Shown here: in pieces, positions 50,920-60,075 of the stretch
Layout: the number at the start of each line of letters is the position of its first letter
Position numbering within the stretch: the first letter of the stretch is position 1
Assembly: GCF_023343835.1 (NCBI RefSeq)
Contig: NC_064439.1
Location: forward strand, 29,427,933 to 29,491,932
Source: Lagopus muta
Taxonomy: Eukaryota; Chordata; Aves; Galliformes; Phasianidae
Length of the DNA: 64,000 nt
Reading direction: 5' to 3'
Notes under the pieces: model-generated
Database searches by the model: none
What the model was told of the DNA's origin: nothing
Seen by the model: only the letters and a program-made list of their open reading frames with translations
Position numbers and translations under genes: made by a program

Positions 50920-53900
50920 GCATATATATTTTATTTAGCTTTCAAAATTTTGCAGTATCTCAATACTCAGTTGAGGATCTGCTTTAATATACAGTTTATC
51001 TCACTTTCAAATTAAGTTGTTCATGCATGTAGGTAGGTAGGTAAGCCTTGAGATGTATTTTTACTGAGTTTACTTGGTTTCCCACAGTTAATATATTTAA
51101 ATTCTGCGTGTTATTTACCGGTCTGCTATGAATGGGATGTATGGTATATGGACATAATACCAATCTGATCATAGAGAAGGCTGGGTCATGTACACCATGG
51201 CACTGGGTGGCTCAGGACACACACAGCTGATAATTGCTGCTAAGGCTGGAATAATAATAATAAAAACAACAGCAACAAAAAAAAACTAATATGAACAACT
51301 GTCATTTTCCCACAGGCAAATGAGCTCTTAACTAGCATACCTGCTTTGTAAGTTTTTACTCAAGCTTTCTGTGAAGTTTTAAAATTTCACTCCCAATTCA
51401 CTCCAAATCACCTTTAAGCAGCACTGCATACTAGAACACTGCATTACCTAGAATATTTCCCTGTTGAAATCCAAAGAATATTGAAAAAGGTGACCAGCAG
51501 GGTGTAAGATGCTGGTGTCCAAAAAATGAGTGATTATGTTATTCCATAGATATTGAAGTATTTTAAGGGACTACTTGGAGTAAGGTTTTATTGTGTCAGT
51601 CTCTAGTTTCTGTATGCACTTTCTTTCTCTGTACAGCTACTATATATACACAAGAAAAAAATATATAAATAAGAAATGCAACAATATAAGAAATAAGATG
51701 TTCTGCATTGAAAGAACGGTTGGACTAGCTGATCTTACAGGTCTTATCCAACCTTGTGATTCTATGATAACTCAGCAGAGAACTCAAGGGAATTGGTTAT
51801 CCCTGGTTCTCCAATATTCTTCTCTGTAAGCCTATAAAAGTCATGCCTAAATTTTAGAATTCATATGACTACAAGACAAGCAAGTTGTAAAACTGAATGA
51901 ACTAGTGAGCATGAACATACAAAAACCATTGATTAAAAACATTTGGGGAGTAGCAAAAGATAACTATTATCTATTGTTGTTTTGTGGTTTTGTATTATTT
52001 TTTTTTTAGATAATAGTGGTGAGGCATGGAAACGGACTGCCCAAGGAAGTCGCTATCCCTGGAGGTTTTCAAGAAACATGTGGATGTGGCATTGTGGGAG
52101 GTGGCTCTGTGGACATGAGTTGACAGTTGAGCTAGAAAATCTCAATGATCTTTTCCAATCATTAATTCTATGATTCTATAACTCCCAGAGAAAAGTTTTG
52201 TTCAAGAAACAATATGATTATTTATTTATAAAAGTAGTTATTTTTTCTATTAAAACCAGTGGATGAATTTGAACTACATCAGGCAATTAAACCTCATGCA
52301 AAGCTTTGAAAATGCTTATCCCTCTCTTTGGAGGCTGTAGAGAATTCTGATCTACTAGGAAAAAAATGGAATGTTGCTTGACAGAAAGAAAATTAGTGAT
52401 ACATGGAGCACAAGAGCACTGCTCAGAGTTGCCTTAGCCAGGCTTCTCAGTACAAAGACCTTTAGAAAAGTTAGGAAGTCAGACAATATTTTGTGATTGA
52501 CTGTGATAATTTCTTTTTGACAGACCAACTAACAGCTCTGGAATTTTCTTCTTGGTGCTATAGTAATTTTCTGTAACATTTTTGAGGTCCCAGAGCTATA
52601 GTCAGCACTAGTGAAAAGTAGATGGGAAAAACTATTCTCTTTCTACCACAAAAATACTGAGTACACATCAGTCTCAAAAGGAATTTCCTGTGTTTGTTCT
52701 GGTTTATCTTTTAGTTTTGAGTTCTTCTCTTTTATAATACTGCCAGCTGGAATACAGCCATCAGGGGCTCTGCTGTATTGCCACTCCCTATCTATTCCTG
52801 ATAATCTTGAAATATTTCACCTTCAGGTTGGTGCCATAGCATTTAAACTTGACTTGTAACTGTTGACTGTGGTTTATGCATGCCTAACTAATACTGTCAT
52901 GTTGAGGAATTGCTCCCTTCTACATGAGTATTGATTATATTCAGGCAATTTACCAACCTCTTGGACTCTTTAATGTAGTTACATTTTCTAACTATGTCAA
53001 ACCTGAAGTAAGTTAAGGCAAACAGACTTGTGTTAAAATACAGTAAATCAGGAGTGGAAAAGAAATATGTCATTGAAGATAAGCTCCTTATAAAGACTGA
53101 TCAATTGTTCAAGTGTTAACTCATACTGCAAATAAGCCTAAAACATTTCATAAAGGATAAGCCAAATGAATAAACCCTCCAAGATGCCTTGGAAACTAGA
53201 GAGAAATGTTGAAGCATGTTTCACAGTTGTACCTTGTTTTAAATTTTATTTTGTGATTATAATTCATCAGAAAATTCATAAGAGAAAAGATCAAAACCTC
53301 ACTTTAAAAAAATGACATATTTCACTATTTGCAAGCAATTCCCATTATTTCTGGGGTTACTTTTGCTTGCAGATTTAGTCATACCTGCCAAAATACATGA
53401 TATTTCAGGTTAAGATTATCAGAAGGAGGCAGGGACTGAATGTATAACAAATAAAAGCAGAATCTCCCTTGGATGATTGGTAAAAAATCCAGGGAAAGAT
53501 ATCACAAAACACAAAAGCTTCTTAGACTCCTTTTGAATCTCAGTAGGCTGTGAGAGCTTCACTCCCACTTCCAATGAAAATTTTCTAGGAATCTAGCAAA
53601 GTCAGAGTCCTCCTGTTAGCACAGGTGTGATTGCAAGGTGATACACGGTCTATGTGCCTGTGGAGACTTTGCCATTCACCTTACAGCTGTGCCTGCTTCT
53701 ATTTAATATGCATATTTTAAAATCTCTCTTTTGGCCTGCTGAACCTTAGAATAAAGAAACAAAGACCACCCAGAAAAGGATAATGTATATTTTAAGCTTG
53801 CTTTAATATATTTTATATTAAATTGGGCTTGAAACAGAAGCTCATATCCAAACACCCAGAAATTTTGGTAAGGAGGCTGAAATCTTAATTTAGATTTAGT

Positions 53901-56900
53901 TTTGTGACTTGGATCAATCCCTATTTCATATTCTCTGAAACAAAAGACTTGGCCTCATTCACTTTTTCCTGGAAAAAGAAACTTTTCTTACTTGCATTCT
54001 GGAAAAAAAAAAGATTCAGTTTCAGTTACATTTGCAGAAAGCAAAAGATTTGATGACTTCCATCATGCAGAAGAAAATGAACTGCTTTTACACTTCATGT
54101 TGTACTTCATTGGAGGAGGAGGCAAAAGTAGTGGTGAATAAAATTCCTCTAAGAAAATAAACTGTCCATGGAAAATTTCTGGAGAGATAAAGAAAAGAGT
54201 CAAGAAAACCTGTTGAACATAAGGACTGCTTGATCACCAGTTATTGCTCGTGACATAGAAGCACAGACTACATCCACTGAGTGGAGAGCCCTCTGGCATT
54301 TTTGGTCATCCATATGTATCTGATGAAATAGAGGAAATTATTTCAAATCTGTGTTGGATTAGTGTTTCCTTTCATCTGGTTTTAGGACTTCAGAGATGGT
54401 TTAAAATTGGGAAATGTTTTTTAGAAGAACTCAGGGAAATTTAGAATTGAGTCTCTGAAGCTGAATGTCTTCCTGCCATCAGTGATTCACAAAATATCTC
54501 GCTGTCTGGAAAAACTCAGCACAAAAGAATACTTAATTACTTGTTCAGAGCTTACTTTGGAGTAACAGATATTAAATGAATTTTTAATTATGTTGTTTTC
54601 TATCAAACACTTAGAGTATGACTGCTTTTTTCTCAGCAACTAATAAATTAAGAATTATTCCCTGCAGGTTAATAGCAAAAGGTTTCAGCTTATACTTAAG
54701 TCAATCTATATTCAGCATTCAGATACTCCTAAATACAAGCCAGGCAGTAGAAGTTTGTGTGAACAGATCATCTTGCAGATTGGTGTGTGCTTCTGGGAGG
54801 TCTGAATGATAAAGAAAATCTGCTGAAAGACTCCTCAGCTGGAGTGAATTTTTCTGGTTCCATGCAAGGCAAGAAGCTTCTACACTTGGTACACCCTCTC
54901 TTATCTACAGATACAGAAGTCTCTCCAGTTTCACTGAGTTCACTGACAGTGCTGCAATTCATTTCATCAGGAAAAGGAGCCAGCCAGAAATAGGGTCAGT
55001 TTGATGAAAATTCAGTACATATGTTGAAATACAGTAGGATCACATCTGCATTTGGTCTGCATGATAAACAATAGTGTGATTTTTCTGTGTTCTTTAAAAA
55101 CAAATAAAAAAAAATTACTAGATGTTCTTTTCCAAAAGAAACTTGGCAACAGTAAGAGCTAAATGCAAAAATGAATGTTTCAAAATTTTAGACCACCAAC
55201 ATTATTTAATAGTCCAAAGTGATACTCCTGCTCTGGGAAAGTTTCCTACTGATCAAACCTTTCTCTTTTCCTTCAAATCCTGGATTTAAAAAAAAAAAGT
55301 CATTGAAATGAGTGCTTTAAGTGCCAACTTGGAGCAAATTTCTATAGCTAAACTGTAAATGCACATTTTTAATGGATGGAGAATTCTACAGTGCTACGAT
55401 CAAGAATTATGGGAATATCTGGTGCTACAGATAAACATCCAGAGATTGCATATTGATTAAATGCATTTAGGTATTTATCTCTGTAAGTGAAGAAGCTGTC
55501 TCTCTGAGGGGCATAACCAGAAGTGAAACATCAAGTTTCTCTCTTGTAAGTGAATATAGATGGCACATTTGGCTGAAGATGTGGCTTTTGTCTCTTTCTT
55601 TCTCAGGAAGTCTTGTCTGTAGCAAGAATTTGTTCATCATTGAAGAATAAAAGAGAATTAGAGCCATATATGTATATGTGAGTATATAAATAGTGATAGT
55701 GATGCAACTACTATGTTCCAAGTATAAATGGGCGAGTATAGGACCATTTAAAAATATATATATGAATATGTTTTGAAATATTATCTTTTTTTCTTCTTCT
55801 TCTATTTATTTATTTACTTACTACAAAAGTCTTTGCAGTGGCTGCTGTCATTCTTGCTGTTTTAGTGGTATTGGCTCAGCATGCCCCTTGGATGGATCGT
55901 TTCTATAGTACACCATATAACTGAATTGGAATGGTAGATTTCAGAACTGTGCCTCAATCTCTAGTTACAGAAATTTGGGAGGCACCGAGTACAGCCTGTG
56001 GAGCTTGTGGAGTAGATTATATCAAGGCAATCATTAAAAACAAACAAAAAAACCACCAGAAAGAACATCCAGAAATCAAGAACATCTTAAGAGACTTTGG
56101 ACTGTATGTTATTTTGGTAATTTATCATAGAATCATAGAATGGCTTGGGTTGGAAGGTACCTCAGGGATCATCAATCTCCAACCCCCCTGCTGCATGCAG
56201 AGCCACCAACCAAATTTAGCAACCATGGCCAATTTTCAAAAGAACAGATTGCATATAATGTAAAAGAAATTAGATATTCATCTACACGTGCTCTGGAGAA
56301 TTTGCTACAGCTGTTTTATTTTGGCTTCTTTTTAAACAACTCTTAGCATCTTAATCCACTCAACTTAAATGAGAACAACAAATTTAGAATCTATTTTCCC
56401 ATTTCCATGCATTTTTTATGTAGACATTCTCTAGGCTTTCCATTTCTTCATTATTGTCTACTCCATTTTCTCAGGCTTCCTCATAAATAATGCAGAGAAT
56501 GCAATGATCAGAGCACTTGAGCCTAAGCTTAACTTCACTTGTATCTAATCTCATGGGCGAGATTCACGTGTTTAAAGTAAGGTGTGTTAGTAAATTATCT
56601 GGCTGAATGAAGATGATGAACAAAAAGAACAACTCTTTAAGAAAAAAGCTAATGTATGTCAAATAAAAGACATCAGAGGGAGGCAAGTATAACACAGAAT
56701 GTGTATGATTTTAAGATTCCCAAATTTTAGGAATGCAGGCTAAGGTTTCCATGGTGATGCTATCTTCATCTGTTTCGTTATGAACTTGGGCCTCTGCTGA
56801 GTTCCACCCACATCAGTAAAAAGCAGAACAGGGTCAAAAGTTTTAAGTATATTTTCAGGTAAATTACTACAGGACACTGTTCCACTTAACTCGAGTGTTG

Positions 56901-58965
56901 GTTTGAATCCTAACATATCAAATGTCAGTTTTTCCACTGATGTCACTTTCTTTTTTTTCATTGTTCATTTCTCCAAGGAAAACCCTGATTCAAGAATGTT
57001 AATCAGAAAAAAAGAAAAATAAAAAAAAATTACATACTTTATGCAAGACATATTCTTTATACAGCCAACATGTGTTCAGAGTAAGTGAATAGAAAGGTGT
57101 GTTATGCCATTTCTGCAGCATCACAGTTCTGGGGATCATGTAAACAAACCTTTCTCCAGTTCTTTTGACTTGGACCTAAGCATCCCTGCAGAGCAGTAGG
57201 TCTCTGGCTCTGTTCTTGTCCCATCTCAACTGCCAGTCTCTAGTCAGGACACATCCTTACAGCCATTTGAACCACTTGAGTGATACAAACAGGATGCAAC
57301 GATGTGACAATTTAGACAAAGGTCTCTAGCTCAATGCAAAGTAAGTAAGCCTTTATGATGTGTAATCCCAATCTACATACTGCTGATTTCTTATTTTCTT
57401 TACTACACACAACATAAACTACTTGCTTTTGCTGTACAATTTCTTTGTGGCCTCCTCCTGTCTACCCATCCTGCTGACAATGGTCAAACAATTGATGCCT
57501 GTCTGTACTGCCTCTGACTGTGGGCATCCTTCACCCAGGTGTTACATGTTCAAACAAATCTCTTTGGTTTCCCTTCCATGACTCCACATTCACATACGGG
57601 CAGAATTTTCTATAATCACCTGGAAAATCACTTCATTGTTTTCTATATTACCTCTCTCTAAATCTCTACCTACAAACAGCTTGAAATCAGTCAGGCTGCT
57701 GATGTGCTAATGCAACCACCTGTTATACCAATCAATTTTGATTTGTCCTTTAATTCTACAATTGTCTCTTTCTTTGCTTGTAAGGTTCTTGGAGACAACA
57801 TCTAATACAACAGAATATTAGTCTGTGTCTACTACAAACTGTGGGATAACAGAAACCGTAAAAATGAATTAAGCAATTGTGCAGGAAATGTGCATTGTCA
57901 TGGAATGGTATCAGCTGTGATTGCATTGTCACAAAATGCAATCACTGCATAAAATTCTGATCTCACTGACTGGTCAGAATTCTCAGAAGCCAGGATGTTA
58001 TCTATGTTTAGATCCTCAGATAGACACATTTTTGAGTAATCTTTTTTCTTCATCAACAATGGTCAGAAGCCTTGCTTTTAGAACTGATTTTGATAATAAC
58101 ATTACCTGCTGGCTGGTCCTAAATCACTGTGTCTTCATTCTCATATCTCACCTACCTGTTCTGTAATGCAGAATTATGTGCTTATGTACTGCCATAGATA
58201 TCTATGACTGTTGTCTATAATTAATAAGTATTGACAGTGAGAATATTACATGAAGCACTCTGTCAGAATTAATCTATAAATCACAGGAGGTTACACTGTT
58301 GAATAACCCAGAATTTGTTGCACTTAACATCTCATCTCAAGCAATGCAAACAATGTTTTTAGAAATACTGTTGTTCAATCCAGGCTGGCAAAACAAACAG
58401 ACAAACAAACAAACAAAAAACAACAACAACAACAAAAAAAAACAGCTTTGGAGTTCAAAAATGCCCACTCATGTTCAGGATGAATTTTCAATATTACCTA
58501 CTCTTTTCTCCCTAAAGATACATAACAATTCGGAGGAAAACACTTCCTAGAAGCATGTTTATCTCAAACTGAAGAATTAAGAAAGGTTTTTGAGAAGTGA
58601 GAAATGCTTATTATTAAGGACGTGGTTCTTCTCTGTTATGAACATGCTTCTACTATTAACCCATTCTTGCTGCTTGATATTTATGGTCATTTCATGAGAA
58701 GCTCAGGATGCCCAAATCATGAGAACATCTTTCATTTTCCTTCCAATTTCGACTTTCTCTTTTCCTTCCAGAAGCTCAAAACTCACAACTTGACATTATT
58801 TTAAAGCACTTTTTGACAGTCTTGCTCAGGGCTGCTCTTTTTAAAAAAGAAAGCTCTTAATTTGAAGATTACAAGCTATGACCCAGGCTCCTTAATGCTG
58901 GAAGCTCTTGAGGTATCTGCCAAGTGTGAGAATGGGTTCACAGAAAGTTCAGTTGTTTACAGCAA

Positions 58966-59014
<49 letters not shown>

Positions 59015-59442
59015 GTGAGAAAAAATAAATTTGAAAAAAAAAGGAAAAAAGCTAGAAAGAAATGTTCCCATGCCCCGACACAGACACATCTCCTCCCGCC
59101 GTCCCGCGCCCCGCGAGAATGCAGACTATACCCCATGCACATCGGAAATGGACCCGGCGAGGCTCCGGGAGCAGCATGCACGCGCGGAAGGGAAGGGAAG
59201 GGAGGGGTCGGGGGTGCCTCCGCACGGTCTGATCATCACCGTAAAGAGTTAAAGAGAGAGTGAAATGGCTAACGTACACACACCCCGCTCCATACCGGAG
59301 AAGAGTCTCCCAGTTGAGGTTTATGCTCTGTGAGGACCAGGCTGAAACTGACCGCCCCCACGGCCACGCTGGACACCCCTAACCCTATCTCCAGCACGGA
59401 GAGCACCAGGAGGCTCCCGATGATCTGGCTGCTGGTGCACAT
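43662..59442 (-). CDS. TMEM196: TMEM196, four-helix transmembrane protein, whole coding span, 4 exons
   Basis: Joined exons 59442-59278, 49783-49727, 48158-47904 and 43724-43662 give 540 nt: 179 codons plus TAA. The protein is recognised as TMEM196 from [56 protein letters not shown] and the [19 protein letters not shown] tail. Hydrophobic segments lie at about 7-37, 50-67, 72-96 and 105-130, giving four predicted membrane helices. A Cys-rich core and a polar, His-rich cytosolic-type tail (131-179) follow. There is no cleavable signal peptide. All junctions are GT-AG and all three introns are phase 0. Length agrees with the mammalian protein (about 178 residues as I recall it). The biochemical role is poorly known in the family; mammalian literature discusses it mainly as an epigenetically silenced gene in lung cancer. 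Its place upstream of POLR1F on the same strand matches human 7p21. Confidence 0.95.
43725..47903 (-). other. TMEM196: TMEM196 intron 3 (about 4.2 kb)
   Basis: The intron is phase 0, with donor GTGAGT and acceptor TTATTGCAG. It contains a GC-richer patch at about 45,840-46,070 with several TGAC/GTCA half sites and a dyad (separate entry). No CR1 copy was recognised. The rest is AT-rich sequence without recognisable content. Confidence 0.88.
45848..45972. promoter_or_regulatory. Cluster of TGAC/GTCA half sites with an 8-bp dyad in TMEM196 intron 3
   Basis: The segment holds TATGTCACC, GTGACATCAC (45889-45898), GTGACTTC (45928-45935), its exact reverse complement GAAGTCAC (45944-45951) and GGTGACATAAC within about 120 bp. 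These resemble CRE/AP-1 or nuclear-receptor half sites and mark a possible enhancer. No functional evidence is available. Confidence 0.35.
47904..48158 (-). CDS. TMEM196: TMEM196 coding exon 3
   Basis: The acceptor CCTGACAG precedes ATG at 48158; this methionine is internal. The donor GTGAGT follows AAA at 47904. Its 85 codons encode helices 3 and 4, the loop [16 protein letters not shown] between them, and the start of the polar tail, [20 protein letters not shown], ending MAEK. The reading frame runs on past the donor into non-family residues (VSCVFFF), which confirms the exon edge. Confidence 0.96.
48159..49726 (-). other. TMEM196: TMEM196 intron 2 (about 1.6 kb)
   Basis: The intron is phase 0, with donor GTAAGT and acceptor CCTGACAG, and is AT-rich. 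No repeat family or RNA gene was recognised in it. Confidence 0.88.
49727..49783 (-). CDS. TMEM196: TMEM196 coding exon 2 (57-nt micro-like exon)
   Basis: The acceptor TTTTTCAG precedes 49783 and the consensus donor GTAAGT begins at 49726. The 19 codons read [19 protein letters not shown] and complete the second helix and the short basic loop. The exon is too small to stand out as an ORF and was found by searching for the missing family segment between exons 1 and 3. It is flanked by a phase 0 intron on each side, so skipping would leave the frame intact but remove most of helix 2. Confidence 0.94.
50839..50935. repeat. Alternating TA/TG purine-pyrimidine tract
   Basis: Nearly 100 bp of alternating pyrimidine-purine sequence includes two copies of the perfect palindrome ATATGTATACATAT and a TA run of about 12 units. 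It can extrude as a cruciform or hairpin and is likely to vary in length. Confidence 0.9.
51709..51772 (+). mobile_element. Very short CR1 LINE 3' end
   Basis: About 60 bp of CR1 3' end (CGGTTGGACTAGCTGATCTT, then CCAACCTTGTGATTCTATGA) lies in TMEM196 intron 1, antisense to the gene. Confidence 0.85.
52010..52182 (+). mobile_element. CR1 LINE 3' fragment
   Basis: The plus-oriented CR1 copy (GTGGTGAGGCATGG, CTGCCCAAGGAAGTCG, GTGGATGTGGCATTG) ends TTCTATGATTCTATAACTC. It lies in TMEM196 intron 1, antisense to the gene, and about 240 bp from the previous copy, so it is a separate 3' end. Confidence 0.9.
56127..56235 (-). mobile_element. CR1 LINE 3' fragment
   Basis: Reversed octamers (ATCATAGAATCATAGAATGG) are followed by CTTGGGTTGGAAGGTACCTC and CTCCAACCCCCCTGC. 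It looks like the least diverged CR1 end in the window. It lies in TMEM196 intron 1 in the sense orientation. Confidence 0.92.
58391..58440. repeat. (CAAA)n/(CAA)n/poly-A simple tract
   Basis: CAAA units pass into CAA units and then an A-run with no spacer. This is low-complexity sequence in TMEM196 intron 1. Confidence 0.85.
58966..59013. repeat. (AAT)16 microsatellite
   Basis: Sixteen perfect AAT units lie in TMEM196 intron 1, just outside the CpG island. Perfect arrays of this length are usually polymorphic. Confidence 0.95.
59190..59214 (+). other. G-quadruplex-capable run in TMEM196 intron 1
   Basis: Five G-runs of three to five bases, separated by one or two bases (GGGAAGGGAAGGGAGGGG and then GGGGG), lie 64-88 bp inside intron 1. 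The G-rich strand is the template strand for TMEM196; the nascent RNA is C-rich. Confidence 0.6.
59278..59442 (-). CDS. TMEM196: TMEM196 coding exon 1
   Basis: The exon runs from the ATG at 59442 (A at -3) to the codons for WSGVC, followed by the donor GTACGT at 59277-59272. It encodes residues 1-55: a short N-terminus, the first membrane helix and the loop [14 protein letters not shown]. An earlier GT after the glycine codon (GTGTGT) exists. The GTACGT donor was chosen because it keeps the family motif GVCFLLCG intact across the join with exon 2. The exon lies inside the promoter CpG island. Confidence 0.94.
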
Positions 59443-59456
59443 CCTCCCTCGGTCAT
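59385..59456 (-). promoter_or_regulatory. Upstream ORF overlapping the TMEM196 start codon
   Basis: An ATG at 59456, 14 bases before the main ATG and in another frame, opens a 23-codon reading frame that runs past the main start and ends with TAG at 59387-59385. An overlapping uORF of this kind can lower translation of the main frame by diverting scanning ribosomes. Its ATG context has C at -3 and A at +4, a weak start, so leaky scanning is expected. Whether the TSS lies upstream of it was not established, but the CpG island layout makes that likely. Confidence 0.5.
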
Positions 59457-59680
59457 CCTTCCTTCCCGATCAGCCGGGGAAACCGCGCCTCCGCCTTCTC
59501 CTCCTCCGCTCCCGCGGCCCTAAGTCGCCCCCAAACTTTTCTTTCTTCGCCGGCAGCCGGGGCGGAGCGGAGCATCCGCGACAGCCGGGTGCTGCCGAGG
59601 GGCGGCGGGGCGGCCCCGGCGCCGCGGGGCCCCGCGTAGAGCCGCGCAGCGCCGCGCAGCGCCCGACCAGTAGCGAGTGT

Positions 59681-59699
59681 GGCGGCGGCGGCGGCGGCG
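59681..59699. repeat. (GCG)n trinucleotide repeat in TMEM196 5' UTR region
   Basis: Six uninterrupted GCG units lie about 240 bp upstream of the TMEM196 start, read as GCC/CGC repeats in the sense RNA. CpG-island triplet repeats of this sort are often length-variable. Confidence 0.8.
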
Positions 59700-60075
59700 C
59701 GGAGCTCTCCAAGGTGCCGGGCCGGCGGCAGGGACAGGGCGCCGCTGGCGGCCGGCCGGGCAGCGCGGCGGTATGCAGCACCACGCTCCTCAGGGGCTGC
59801 GCCTCCTCCGGAAAAGTCGACCTTGTCTGATCGCCTCCTGCGCTCACATTGAAATGACCTCACAGAGATTTTTTATTTTTTTTTAGTTTCTCCCCCTCTT
59901 TCTCTTCTTGGGTTGGGGGTGGAAGGGAGAGGAGCGTGGCGAGCCCACCGCAGCTATATTTATGTATGAATCTAGACCCAATGCACGGGCGAGGCGCTTC
60001 GACAGCCCCGCCCCAGGTGCCACGGCACCTTCCTCTCGTCCTCCCCCCGGCACCCGGTTCGCACACGTCCTCCGT

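Larger units (their letters stand above)
49784..59277 (-). other. TMEM196: TMEM196 intron 1 (about 9.5 kb)
   Basis: The intron is phase 0, with donor GTACGT and acceptor TTTTTCAG. It holds three CR1 fragments (51709-51772, 52010-52182, 56127-56235), a long alternating TA/TG tract (50839-50935), a CAAA/CAA tract (58391-58440), an (AAT)16 array 265 bp inside the donor, and a G-rich run next to exon 1. I see no other conserved reading frame in it. Confidence 0.88.
59090..60075. promoter_or_regulatory. CpG island at TMEM196 promoter, 5' UTR and exon 1
   Basis: A sharp block of CpG-rich sequence spans exon 1 and about 600 bp upstream. It has GC boxes at 59607-59613 (GGGGCGG) and 60006-60014 (CCCCGCCCC) and a (GCG)n stretch at 59681-59699. 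On the minus strand an A/T-rich run (AAAAAATAAAAAATC, about 59,864-59,878) with TGAGGTCA just below it (59862-59855) could position initiation near 59,840. A TATA-like CTATAAAAAAG on the plus strand at 60147-60157 could serve divergent initiation. Methylation of this island would be the expected silencing route for a TMEM196-type gene. Confidence 0.75.

Noticed and set aside
59330-59863. Several 110-166 codon open frames in the CpG island
   Set aside because: GC-rich sequence lacks stop codons in all frames; their Arg/Ala/Gly/Pro composition reflects that. Only the TMEM196 exon 1 frame has homology and splice sites.
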